6,232 nt of DNA from Paucimonas sp. (GTDB lineage: Bacteria; Pseudomonadota; Gammaproteobacteria; Burkholderiales; Burkholderiaceae_D), in NCBI GenBank assembly GCA_029266815.1, contig JAQSWC010000177.1:1-6232 (forward strand), given 5' to 3'. This document shows positions 1-6,046 of the stretch, piece after piece (position 1 is the stretch's first letter; every line of letters begins with the position of its first letter). Under the pieces are notes generated by a model, which was not told the origin of the DNA, did no database searches, and was given only the letters and a program-made list of their open reading frames with translations. Made by a program: the position numbers and the translations under genes.

Positions 1-330
1 GACATAAGATGGATCAGCCGGATCCCTGTTCAATTCCTTTTCCAGCACCGCCCTCGCCTTGAACTGCGTGTCCGTATCGCGGAAACGCGCGCGCACGGTG
101 GCCGCGGCAGTGCCGCTCTGCTCGAAATAGATGCTTTCAGGCTGTATGCCATTCTTTTGCAGAGCCTGTTCAACCAGGCCCAGCGTCGAATTCGTCACCT
201 TCAAGGTGGCCTTGCCGCTGCTGATTTGCACGGCCGGCGCTTGGCCGAAGAAGTTGGGAGTCGTGTAGATCACGCCGAATAGCAGCGCAAAAACGATGAT
301 GATGTATTTCCAGAGCGGGTAGCGGTTCAT
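1..330 (-). CDS. secD: SecD, protein translocase subunit (N-terminal part, cut by window edge)
   Basis: SecD pairs with SecF in the inner membrane and uses the proton-motive force to help complete protein export through SecYEG. Only the first 110 codons are here. Reading the complement from the ATG at 330 gives a protein that starts MNRYPLWKYIIIVFALLFG. It has a first membrane segment at about residues 7-23, then YTTPNFFG, and then the start of the periplasmic region (PAVQISSG, and LGLVEQALQKNGI near residues 50-62). This is the normal SecD N-terminus. It follows yajC by 54 nt on the same strand, the classic yajC-secD(-secF) order. No clear Shine-Dalgarno sequence precedes the ATG, and a strong inverted repeat ends 20 nt upstream of it. 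The ATG at 335-333 is out of frame. The identification is secure; the rest of the gene and secF should lie to the left of the window. Confidence 0.93.
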   Translation of the reverse strand, partial: MNRYPLWKYIIIVFALLFGVIYTTPNFFGQAPAVQISSGKATLKVTNSTLGLVEQALQKNGIQPESIYFEQSGTAAATVRARFRDTDTQFKARAVLEKELNRDPADPSYV

Positions 331-350
331 GGCATGTCGGAATCGGTTGA

Positions 351-369
351 GGCTGCAGGAACTGCAGCC
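351..369 (-). repeat. Perfect 8-bp inverted repeat (hairpin) between yajC and secD
   Basis: The arms GGCTGCAG (351-358) and CTGCAGCC (362-369) are perfect reverse complements separated by 3 nt. The yajC-secD transcript would therefore carry a tight GC-rich stem-loop that ends 20 nt before the secD ATG. No T-run follows on the minus strand, so a classical intrinsic terminator is unlikely. It might affect secD translation, transcript stability or the yajC:secD ratio. The repeat is directly visible; any role is inference. Confidence 0.6.
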
Positions 370-384
370 GCTGGATCAGCCGGA

Positions 385-714
385 TTAAAGCGATTTGATG
401 GTGCCCTTGGGAAGCAGAGTTGTCACGGCAGCCTTCTGCACGAGCATCTCGGTCCCATCGGCGACTTCAAGTGTCACATAGGCATCAGTCACCTTGGTCA
501 CCTTGCCGAGTATGCCGCCGGCAGTGATCACTTCATCGCCCTTGCCTAGTGCATCGACCATGGCTTTCTGTTCTTTCTGCCGCTTCATCTGAGGACGGAT
601 CATCAGGAAGTACAGCACGACGAACATCAGGATAATGGGTAGAAAGCTCAGGAAGCCGCTCTCCGGTCCTGCCGGCGCGGCGGCAGTTTGTGCATAAGCA
701 GTAGAAATGAACAC
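385..714 (-). CDS. yajC: YajC, Sec translocon accessory membrane protein
   Basis: YajC is a small single-pass inner-membrane protein that associates with SecDF and the SecYEG holotranslocon. The protein has 109 residues, the usual size. It has a short N-terminal stretch (MFISTAYAQTAAAP), one hydrophobic segment at about residues 21-38 (FLSFLPIILMFVVLYFLM), and the family signature IRPQMKRQKEQK directly after it (39-50). A cytoplasmic domain follows with GDEVITAGGILGKV (59-72). The start codon is GTG at 714-712. It is supported by a GGAG 7 nt upstream and by the family-typical xIStAYAQ beginning. A candidate promoter lies about 40 nt upstream, and secD follows after 54 nt, so the two genes are probably co-transcribed. 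Family identity is strong, and nothing in the protein is abnormal. Confidence 0.95.
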   Translation of the reverse strand: MFISTAYAQTAAAPAGPESGFLSFLPIILMFVVLYFLMIRPQMKRQKEQKAMVDALGKGDEVITAGGILGKVTKVTDAYVTLEVADGTEMLVQKAAVTTLLPKGTIKSL

Positions 715-721
715 GTTTGCG

Positions 722-725
722 CTCC
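722..725 (-). promoter_or_regulatory. Ribosome binding site of yajC (supports the GTG start)
   Basis: The complement reads GGAG, followed by a 7-nt spacer (CGCAAAC) and then GTG. This is a well-placed Shine-Dalgarno sequence, and it fixes the unusual GTG at 714 as the yajC start. Confidence 0.75.
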
Positions 726-750
726 GTTGGTGGGTTTCAAATGACCGCGC

Positions 751-778
751 ATTTTAGCACCCGGCCAAGGCATGTCAC
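751..778 (-). promoter_or_regulatory. Candidate sigma-70 promoter for yajC-secD (extended -10)
   Basis: On the minus strand there is GTGACA (778-773, 5 of 6 to TTGACA), a 16-bp spacer, and TAAAAT (756-751, 5 of 6 to TATAAT). The TGC just before TAAAAT makes it an extended -10. The predicted start is near 744, giving a leader of about 30 nt that contains the GGAG and the GTG start of yajC. The promoter begins only 6 bp after the tgt stop codon, so it fills the tgt-yajC gap and could uncouple sec expression from queA-tgt. Match quality is seen directly; activity is inferred. Confidence 0.6.
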
Positions 779-783
779 GCCTG

Positions 784-1629
784 CTATGTGCCGCGGGCGC
801 GCTCCTCGCGGAATTTCGCCACAAACTGCTGGAATTTCCCTGCGTCAATAGCGGATCGCATTTCCCGCATCAACTGCAGGTAGTAGTGCAGGTTGTGGAT
901 GGTATTCAGCCGCGCGCCAAGGATTTCGCCTGCACGATGCAGATGGTGCAGATAGGCGCGCGAGAAATTGCGACAGGCATGGCACTCGCAGGTTTCGTCC
1001 AGCGGCAGTTCATCATTCTTGTATTGCGCATTCTTGATCTTGATGTCGCCGAAACGCGTGAACAGCCAGCCGTTGCGTGCATTGCGGGTGGGCATCACGC
1101 AGTCAAACATGTCGATGCCGTTAGCCACACCCTGCACCAAGTCTTCAGGCGTACCTACGCCCATCAAGTAGTGCGGCTTGTCGGCCGGCAGGCGCGGGCC
1201 GACATGCGACAGGATGCGCAGCATGTCCTCCTTGGGTTCGCCTACCGACAGGCCGCCGATCGCGATGCCGTGGAAATTAAGCTCGTTTAACCCGGCCAGC
1301 GATTCGTCGCGCAGCTTCTCGAACATGCCACCCTGCACGATGCCGAACAAGGCATTCGGATTTTGCCCTTTGTCGAATTCATCACGGGACCGATTCGCCC
1401 AGCGCAGCGACATGCGCATGGAGTCCGCCGCTTCCTTTTCGGTCGCGGGTCGTCCGTCGATCTCGTAGGGCGTGCATTCGTCGAACTGCATCACGATGTC
1501 GGAATTCACCTTCACAGTGCCGTAAGTGCCGACCGGCATGAAGATCGGCGTCTCGATCACGCCGTGGTTCAGCGTAATCTGTCCGCGGCGTGCATGGCCA
1601 TCGGTTTTGAGGAGTTTGAATTTCAGCAT
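784..1629 (-). CDS. tgt: Queuine/preQ1 tRNA-ribosyltransferase Tgt with a large internal in-frame deletion
   Basis: Tgt exchanges guanine-34 for preQ1 in tRNAs with GUN anticodons (Tyr, His, Asn, Asp), a central step of queuosine synthesis. Residues 1-40 (MLKFKLLKTDGHARRG, ETPIFMPVGTYGTVK) are a normal Tgt N-terminus. Residues 42-281 are a normal middle and C-terminus: SDIVMQFDECTPY (43-55), GIVQGG (96-101), AIGGLSVGEP (123-132), the nucleophile Asp176 in MFDCVMPTRNARNG (E. coli Asp264), and zinc ligands Cys214, Cys216, Cys219 and His245 (E. coli 302, 304, 307, 333). The total is 281 residues against about 375 in the family. The missing block equals E. coli residues 40-133, including TDSGGFQVFS with catalytic Asp89. 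The ATG at 1629 gives the family-typical start, but no good Shine-Dalgarno sits close to it. Identity is certain. Enzymatic activity is doubtful unless the gap is an assembly error. Confidence 0.93.
   Translation of the reverse strand: MLKFKLLKTDGHARRGQITLNHGVIETPIFMPVGTYGTVKVNSDIVMQFDECTPYEIDGRPATEKEAADSMRMSLRWANRSRDEFDKGQNPNALFGIVQGGMFEKLRDESLAGLNELNFHGIAIGGLSVGEPKEDMLRILSHVGPRLPADKPHYLMGVGTPEDLVQGVANGIDMFDCVMPTRNARNGWLFTRFGDIKIKNAQYKNDELPLDETCECHACRNFSRAYLHHLHRAGEILGARLNTIHNLHYYLQLMREMRSAIDAGKFQQFVAKFREERARGT
1507..1512 (-). other. Deletion junction inside tgt (about 94 codons missing)
   Basis: Here Lys40 of TYGTVK is joined directly to Val41-Asn-Ser-Asp-Ile-Val-Met, which in full-length Tgt lies about 94 residues further on. 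The DNA reads AAG GTG AAT TCC. The GTG can be explained as a hybrid codon: the G of an Ala codon (GCN, usual after GTVK in related Tgt) joined to the TG of a Leu codon (CTG, usual before NSD). That would be a clean loss of about 282 nt with the frame kept. The join is seen directly by alignment to the remembered family sequence; the parental codons are inferred. Confidence 0.8.
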
Positions 1630-1677
1630 GGTGCGTACACTTATAGAGCTCCGCCCCGGCAGTGGCCGGAACGACGA

Positions 1678-2703
1678 TTAACTGGTTTCAGCGCGGTTTA
1701 GCAACATTGCATCGCCGTAGCTGAAAAAACGGTAGCGATTTTCAATCGCATGAAGATAGGCTGCGCGAATCTCGTCGTAACCTGCGAAGGCCGATACCAG
1801 CATCAGCAATGTCGATTTCGGCAAATGGAAATTGGTGATCAACCTGTCCACCGTGTTAAACCGGTAACCGGGAGTGATGAACAGTCGCGTGTCGTCGCTG
1901 CCGGCATTCAATTCACCCGATTGCGATGCCGATTCCAGGGCACGCATGCTGGTGGTGCCGACCGCCACCACGTCGCGCCCCCGCGCTTTTGCCTCGCGTA
2001 CCGCGTTCACGGTGTTGTCCGAAATCGTATACCACTCGCTGTGCATTTTGTGCTCAGCCAGGTTTTCATTGCGCACTGGCTGAAAAGTACCGGCGCCCAC
2101 GTGCAACGTCACGTACGCAAACTTCACCCCCTTGTCGCGCAATGTCTGCAACAGCGTATCGTCGAAGTGCAGACCCGCGGTCGGCGCAGCCACGGCACCC
2201 GGCGTTTTCGCATACACCGTCTGATAACGCTGCTCGTCGAATTCATCGGCATCATGCTCAATGTACGGTGGGAGCGGCAGTCGCCCATGCGTATCGATAA
2301 GCTCGAATACGTCCGCAGGGAAATGCAGCGTGTAAAACTCGCCGGCACGCTCGCCGACCGTCACGTCGAACGCGTCGGCGAGCCGAATCTTCACGCCCGG
2401 CGGCGGCGATTTCGATGCTCGCACTTGTGCATGTACGGTATGGTTGTCCAGCACGCGTTCAACCAGTACTTCCACCTTGCCGCCGCTTTCCTTCAGGCCG
2501 AAGAAGCGAGCCTTCAGTACTCGGGTGTCGTTAAAGATCAGCAAGTCACCCGGCTGCAACAGCGAAACGATGTCGGTAAAGGACCGGTCGATGCACCGGT
2601 TGCCGTCAAGGTGAAGCAGGCGCGAGGCGCTGCGTTCGGGCAACGGGGTCTGCGCGATCAAGTCTTCGGGAAGATGGAAATCAAAATCGGAAAGCGAATA
2701 CAT
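1678..2703 (-). CDS. queA: S-adenosylmethionine:tRNA ribosyltransferase-isomerase QueA
   Basis: QueA transfers and isomerises the ribosyl part of S-adenosylmethionine onto preQ1-34 in tRNA to give epoxyqueuosine, the step directly after Tgt. The 341-residue protein is full length. It begins MYSLSDFDFHLPEDLIAQTP, followed by PERSASRLL (22-30), GDLLIFNDTRV (52-62), GGKVEVLVER (74-83), PGAVAAPTAGLHF (168-180), TLHVGAGTFQPV (199-210), GTTSMRALES (249-258), NFHLPKSTLLMLVSAFAG (291-308) and YRFFSYGDAM (324-333). All core motifs are intact. The start is ATG at 2703, with a weak GGA 6 nt upstream in the 12-nt gap after the hydrolase stop, so translation may be coupled to that gene. tgt follows after 48 nt. 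If the tgt deletion is real and there is no second copy, QueA would have no substrate in this cell. Confidence 0.96.
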   Translation of the reverse strand: MYSLSDFDFHLPEDLIAQTPLPERSASRLLHLDGNRCIDRSFTDIVSLLQPGDLLIFNDTRVLKARFFGLKESGGKVEVLVERVLDNHTVHAQVRASKSPPPGVKIRLADAFDVTVGERAGEFYTLHFPADVFELIDTHGRLPLPPYIEHDADEFDEQRYQTVYAKTPGAVAAPTAGLHFDDTLLQTLRDKGVKFAYVTLHVGAGTFQPVRNENLAEHKMHSEWYTISDNTVNAVREAKARGRDVVAVGTTSMRALESASQSGELNAGSDDTRLFITPGYRFNTVDRLITNFHLPKSTLLMLVSAFAGYDEIRAAYLHAIENRYRFFSYGDAMLLNRAETS

Positions 2704-2715
2704 GAATTGTCCGGG

Positions 2716-3780
2716 TCACTTTACCGAAGGGCGGATGGTTTCCGCCAGAATCCGGTGTTGCGCGTTGATGATCGGCGGGTTCGTATCGTGGCCTGTCCTT
2801 GGCACCAAGACATATTCCTTCACAGGCGCAACAATCTTGTCGAAATAGCGTTTGGTTACTGCCGGCATGGTCAGCAAATCCTCTTCACCCTGGATGAAAT
2901 ATACCGGCAGCTTCAATTTCAGCCCTGAAGCAGGCAAGTTCAGCTTCCACAACATGCCGTCTCCCTTCGGACCGACAAACTGAAGGAAGGAATAGTCTTC
3001 TCCCTTGGTATAGTCGGTGCGGGCCTGCAGCGTGTCGTAACCGGGCGCGGGCTCCCACCATGAAGGCGGAGCGGGCCATGCCCTCTTCAACTCATAGGCG
3101 CGAACGGCACGCCGCAACACACTGAAATGGCGAGGGTTTTTCCATGGCGGCGCGCCTATCGCGTCCAGTGCAGCCAGGGTCTTCTCGTCCTCCTCCTGAC
3201 GTGCCAGTTCCTTCAAGCGCGCATGGCTTGCTTGAAGGTCCTGTCTTCCACCGAGGAGCGGCGATGTAAGCACAAGGGCATGAAAGAGATCAGGACGCGA
3301 CTTTGCCATGTGCGCAGCCAGCGCCGCACCCCATGAATCGCCCATCAGGATCACTTTGTTTTTCTCCAGCCGGCGCGCCACATGTTCCGCTACCTGTATG
3401 CCGTCCGCCGTCATCCGCTCCATCGTCAGGGCCTCATCTCCTGCAGGAGTGTTGCGGCCATAGGTCTTGCCGGCTCCGCGCTGATCCCACTGCGCGAGAA
3501 TGAATTCTTTTTTCCAGGAGCCGTAGACTGCGTCGGCGAAAGGGCTCAGGGGATTGCCGGGACCCCCATGCACGAAGAGAACCGCTGGGTGGCTTCGGTC
3601 ATATCCCTTGATCGTGACCCACTGATCGATACCGCCGATGGGCACGAATCCTTCTTCGGCGATTGGACCAGGCTTCATCTCTTTCGCATGCACTGCCCGG
3701 CCGCTGGTCTCGGCAGCATTCACGCCCTCTGCAACGAGCAAGGCAAGGAGGCATCCCGCGGCAAAGGTTCGTATGATCAT
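2716..3780 (-). CDS. Secreted alpha/beta hydrolase, proline-iminopeptidase-like (S33 type)
   Basis: This is a 354-residue serine hydrolase of the alpha/beta fold. Residues 1-23 look like a Sec signal peptide: Arg4, the hydrophobic run CLLALLVAEGV, and a likely cleavage after VNA (20-22). The mature enzyme is therefore probably periplasmic or outside the cell. It has HGGPG (71-75, oxyanion hole) and WDQRGAGKTYG (98-108), a hallmark of the proline-iminopeptidase group. The nucleophile elbow is GDSWG (147-151, Ser149). A likely acid is Asp301 (QGEEDLLT) and the histidine is His331 (TGHD). The insert between them is rich in Trp and charged residues (WPAPPSWWEPAPGYD, 235-249) and probably forms the cap that sets specificity. 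The ATG at 3780 has AAGAGA 8 nt upstream. The gene is first in a minus-strand run and lies 12 nt before queA. The family is confident; the substrate (an N-terminal proline peptide, an ester or another) cannot be read from the sequence. Confidence 0.85.
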   Translation of the reverse strand: MIIRTFAAGCLLALLVAEGVNAAETSGRAVHAKEMKPGPIAEEGFVPIGGIDQWVTIKGYDRSHPAVLFVHGGPGNPLSPFADAVYGSWKKEFILAQWDQRGAGKTYGRNTPAGDEALTMERMTADGIQVAEHVARRLEKNKVILMGDSWGAALAAHMAKSRPDLFHALVLTSPLLGGRQDLQASHARLKELARQEEDEKTLAALDAIGAPPWKNPRHFSVLRRAVRAYELKRAWPAPPSWWEPAPGYDTLQARTDYTKGEDYSFLQFVGPKGDGMLWKLNLPASGLKLKLPVYFIQGEEDLLTMPAVTKRYFDKIVAPVKEYVLVPRTGHDTNPPIINAQHRILAETIRPSVK

Positions 3781-3854
3781 GCTTGCAATCTCTTAACTCG
3801 TAGGTAACCGCAACTGAAGCCGCGGCAGGCCAAACCCGCATTCAACGCAGGCTC

Positions 3855-3860
3855 TACAAT
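3855..3860 (+). promoter_or_regulatory. Candidate -10 element for recG
   Basis: TACAAT (5 of 6 to TATAAT) lies 64 bp before the recG ATG in the 144-bp divergent gap (3781-3924). I see no convincing -35 hexamer at 15-18 bp upstream, so the promoter may be weak or depend on an activator. The same heptamer read on the other strand is a -10 candidate for the hydrolase gene. Confidence 0.4.
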
Positions 3861-3885
3861 ACGGGCGGCAGGCATCGCCTGGCAA
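3856..3885 (-). promoter_or_regulatory. Candidate promoter for hydrolase-queA-tgt
   Basis: On the minus strand TTGCCA (3885-3880, 5 of 6 to TTGACA) is followed by an 18-bp spacer and TATTGT (3861-3856, 4 of 6). The predicted start is near 3849, leaving a leader of about 70 nt before the hydrolase ATG. A short inverted repeat, CAGGC-atc-GCCTG (3869-3881), overlaps the spacer and could be an operator or chance. Promoter activity is inferred from hexamer matches only. Confidence 0.42.
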
Positions 3886-3924
3886 AACCGCTATTTTACG
3901 TTCTGTTCCCGCTCCGCCTTCTCC

Positions 3925-5994
3925 ATGCCCAAGTCTCCGTCGAAGACCATCGCGAAAAAAGCTTCCAAGCCCAACCGCCTAGAAGACAAGCTCGCGCGCC
4001 TCGGCCTGCGCTCGGACATGGATCTGTTGCTGCATCTGCCGATGCGCTACGAAGACGAAACCGAGATCATGCCGATGCGCGACGCCGGCTTCATGGCCGG
4101 CAACACCGCGCAGGTGGAAGGGGTAGTTACTTCGTGCGATATCCAGTATCGGCCACGCCGGCAACTGGTGGTGACACTGTCCGACGACAGCTCGCAGCTC
4201 ATCTTGCGCTTCCTGAATTTTTACGGAAGCCAGACCAAACAACTTGCCGAAGGTGCGCGGGTGCGCGCGCGCGGCGAAGTGCGTCACGGCTTTTTCGGCC
4301 CGGAGATGGTACATCCGGCCTACAAGGTGGTAGAGGAAGGTGCTGCGCTGCCGGAAGCGCTTACGCCGGTCTACCCCGCTGGCGAGGGCGTATCACAAAC
4401 CGTTTTACGCAAAGCGATTGCTGATGCCATGAAACGCATGGACTGGCATGACACGCTGCCCGACAGCCTCAGGAGCGGGCTTGGCCTGATGCGCTTTGAA
4501 CCGGCGATACGGCTGCTGCATAATCCGCCGCCCGATGTCGATGAGCACGCACTCATAGAGCGCACCCACCCGGCATGGACACGGATGAAGTTCGACGAAC
4601 TGCTGGCGCAGCAGCTTTCGCTCAAACGTGCGCAGGCAGCAAGAAGGTTGAAGGGGGCCGCAGCCCTTTCGATTCGCGGCACCCTGTTCCAGGCTTTTCT
4701 GGCCACGCTGCCGTTCAAGCTGACTGGCGCGCAGGAACGCGTGCTGAAAGAAATTCAGCATGACATCAGCGAGTCCTACCCGATGCAGCGGCTGCTGCAA
4801 GGTGATGTCGGCAGCGGCAAGACCATTGTTGCTGCGCTGGCAGCGGCGCAGGCAATCGACAGCGGCTACCAGGCCGCATTGATGGCACCAACTGAAATCC
4901 TCGCCGAGCAGCATTTCCGCAAGATCACGCAGTGGCTGGAACCGCTGGGTGTGAAAGTCGCATGGCTGACAGGCAGCCTAAAGAAGAAAGAAAAGACCGA
5001 GGCGCAGGCAATGATCGAGAGCGGCGAAGCGCAGCTCGTGGTCGGCACCCATGCCGTAATTCAGGAAGCGGTGCAGTTCCCGAAACTGGGCCTGGTAATC
5101 GTCGATGAACAGCACCGTTTCGGTGTCGGCCAGCGGCTGGCACTGCGCAACAAGGGCATGGAAGGCAAGATCGTGCCGCATCAATTGATGATGTCCGCCA
5201 CACCGATTCCGCGCACGCTGGCGATGACCTATTACGCGGACCTTGAAGTATCGGTGATCGATGAACTGCCGCCGGGACGCACGCCTATCGTCACGCGCGT
5301 GATTGATCAGAACCGGCGCGATGAAGTGATAGACCGCATCCATGTCGCGGCGCGGGAAGGCCGGCAAGTGTACTGGGTCTGCCCGCTGATTGAAGAGTCG
5401 GAGGCACTGCAATTGCAGACCGCCACCGAAACGCATCAGACACTGGTCGAGGCATTGCCTGATCTGCGCGTGGGTTTGGTGCATGGACGACTGAAGCCCG
5501 CGGAGAAGCAGCTTGTGATGGATGCTTTTTCGCGCGGCGAAGTCCACGTGCTGGTTGCCACCACCGTGATCGAGGTTGGCGTGGATGTGCCGAACGCGTC
5601 GTTGATGGTAATCGAGCATGCGGAGCGCTTCGGCCTCTCGCAGCTTCACCAGTTGCGCGGCCGCATCGGGCGCGGTTCGGCAGCCAGCGTGTGCCTTCTC
5701 ATGTATCAAGGTCCGCTTGGCATCGTGGCCAAGGAAAGGCTCGCTATCATGCGGGAAACCACTGACGGCTTCGAAATAGCGAGACGCGATTTGCAGATAC
5801 GCGGCCCGGGCGACTTTCTCGGTGCGCGTCAGTCGGGTGAGGCCCTTCTGCGTTTTGCCGACCTGGAGGGCGACCAGCCGCTGGTGGAGCAGGCGCGTGA
5901 TGTCGCGCAAAGGCTTCTGCAAGAGGACCTGGCGACCGTGGAGGCGCACCTGGCGCGCTGGCTCGGCGGCCGTGAAGACTACCTGAAGGTATGA
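3925..5994 (+). CDS. recG: RecG, ATP-dependent branch-migrating DNA helicase
   Basis: RecG remodels stalled forks, D-loops and Holliday junctions in DNA repair. The 689 residues match the usual length (about 690). The order is a short basic N-terminal extension (1-18, many Lys), then the wedge domain with its OB fold (about 60-160; VEGVVTSCDIQYRPRRQL, RVRARGEV). The helicase core follows with Walker A GDVGSGKT (293-300), APTEILAEQH (321-330), the Walker B-type box DEQH (394-397), MSATPIPRTLAMT (423-435), WVCPLIEESE (484-493), VLVATTVIEVGVDVPNAS (542-559) and QLHQLRGRIGRG (573-584). The C-terminal translocation region has RDLQIRGPGDFLGARQSG (621-638). All motifs are intact. The ATG at 3925 has no Shine-Dalgarno; the 14 nt before it are C/T-rich. 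No other nearby start fits better. It is divergent from the hydrolase gene and followed 52 nt later by an oxyR-like gene. Confidence 0.97.
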   Translation: MPKSPSKTIAKKASKPNRLEDKLARLGLRSDMDLLLHLPMRYEDETEIMPMRDAGFMAGNTAQVEGVVTSCDIQYRPRRQLVVTLSDDSSQLILRFLNFYGSQTKQLAEGARVRARGEVRHGFFGPEMVHPAYKVVEEGAALPEALTPVYPAGEGVSQTVLRKAIADAMKRMDWHDTLPDSLRSGLGLMRFEPAIRLLHNPPPDVDEHALIERTHPAWTRMKFDELLAQQLSLKRAQAARRLKGAAALSIRGTLFQAFLATLPFKLTGAQERVLKEIQHDISESYPMQRLLQGDVGSGKTIVAALAAAQAIDSGYQAALMAPTEILAEQHFRKITQWLEPLGVKVAWLTGSLKKKEKTEAQAMIESGEAQLVVGTHAVIQEAVQFPKLGLVIVDEQHRFGVGQRLALRNKGMEGKIVPHQLMMSATPIPRTLAMTYYADLEVSVIDELPPGRTPIVTRVIDQNRRDEVIDRIHVAAREGRQVYWVCPLIEESEALQLQTATETHQTLVEALPDLRVGLVHGRLKPAEKQLVMDAFSRGEVHVLVATTVIEVGVDVPNASLMVIEHAERFGLSQLHQLRGRIGRGSAASVCLLMYQGPLGIVAKERLAIMRETTDGFEIARRDLQIRGPGDFLGARQSGEALLRFADLEGDQPLVEQARDVAQRLLQEDLATVEAHLARWLGGREDYLKV

Positions 5995-6010
5995 GCACTC
6001 CCGCCTGCCT

Positions 6011-6016
6011 TACAAT
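6011..6016 (+). promoter_or_regulatory. Candidate -10 element for the oxyR-like gene
   Basis: TACAAT sits in the 52-nt gap after recG, 30 bp before the ATG at 6047. A start near 6023 would give a leader of about 24 nt. No good -35 is visible; it would fall in the last codons of recG. The element is the same hexamer seen upstream of recG. I see no terminator between recG and this gene, so read-through is also possible. Confidence 0.38.
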
Positions 6017-6046
6017 CACTGTTTGGACCGGCTGCACTCCTCACTC

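Noticed and set aside
772..1290. A 172-codon plus-strand open frame across the end of tgt.
   Set aside because: It is antisense to well-conserved Tgt sequence, with no motif or ribosome site.
1502..1507. A GAATTC restriction site exactly at the tgt junction, which might suggest a cloning scar.
   Set aside because: It is spelled by the conserved Asn-Ser codons (AAT TCC) plus the preceding G, and GAATTC also occurs at 188, 1375, 2239 and 3502, so it is not special here.
784..1629. The short Tgt considered as a different, naturally small Tgt-like family.
   Set aside because: Both flanks of the gap are close to the ordinary bacterial enzyme residue by residue, so one internal loss from a standard tgt is simpler.
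1656..1669. A hairpin CCGGC-agtg-GCCGG in the queA-tgt gap, considered as a terminator.
   Set aside because: It is only 5 bp, has no T-run after it on the minus strand, and is expected by chance in GC-rich DNA.
1750..2928. A 392-codon open frame on the plus strand, longer than queA itself.
   Set aside because: It is antisense to queA and the end of the hydrolase gene, has an Arg/His/Gln-rich composition with no family motif, and the opposite frames are clearly real proteins.
4978..5949. A 323-codon open frame on the minus strand.
   Set aside because: It is the shadow of recG, whose frame carries all helicase motifs; the antisense product is His/Arg-rich and resembles nothing known.
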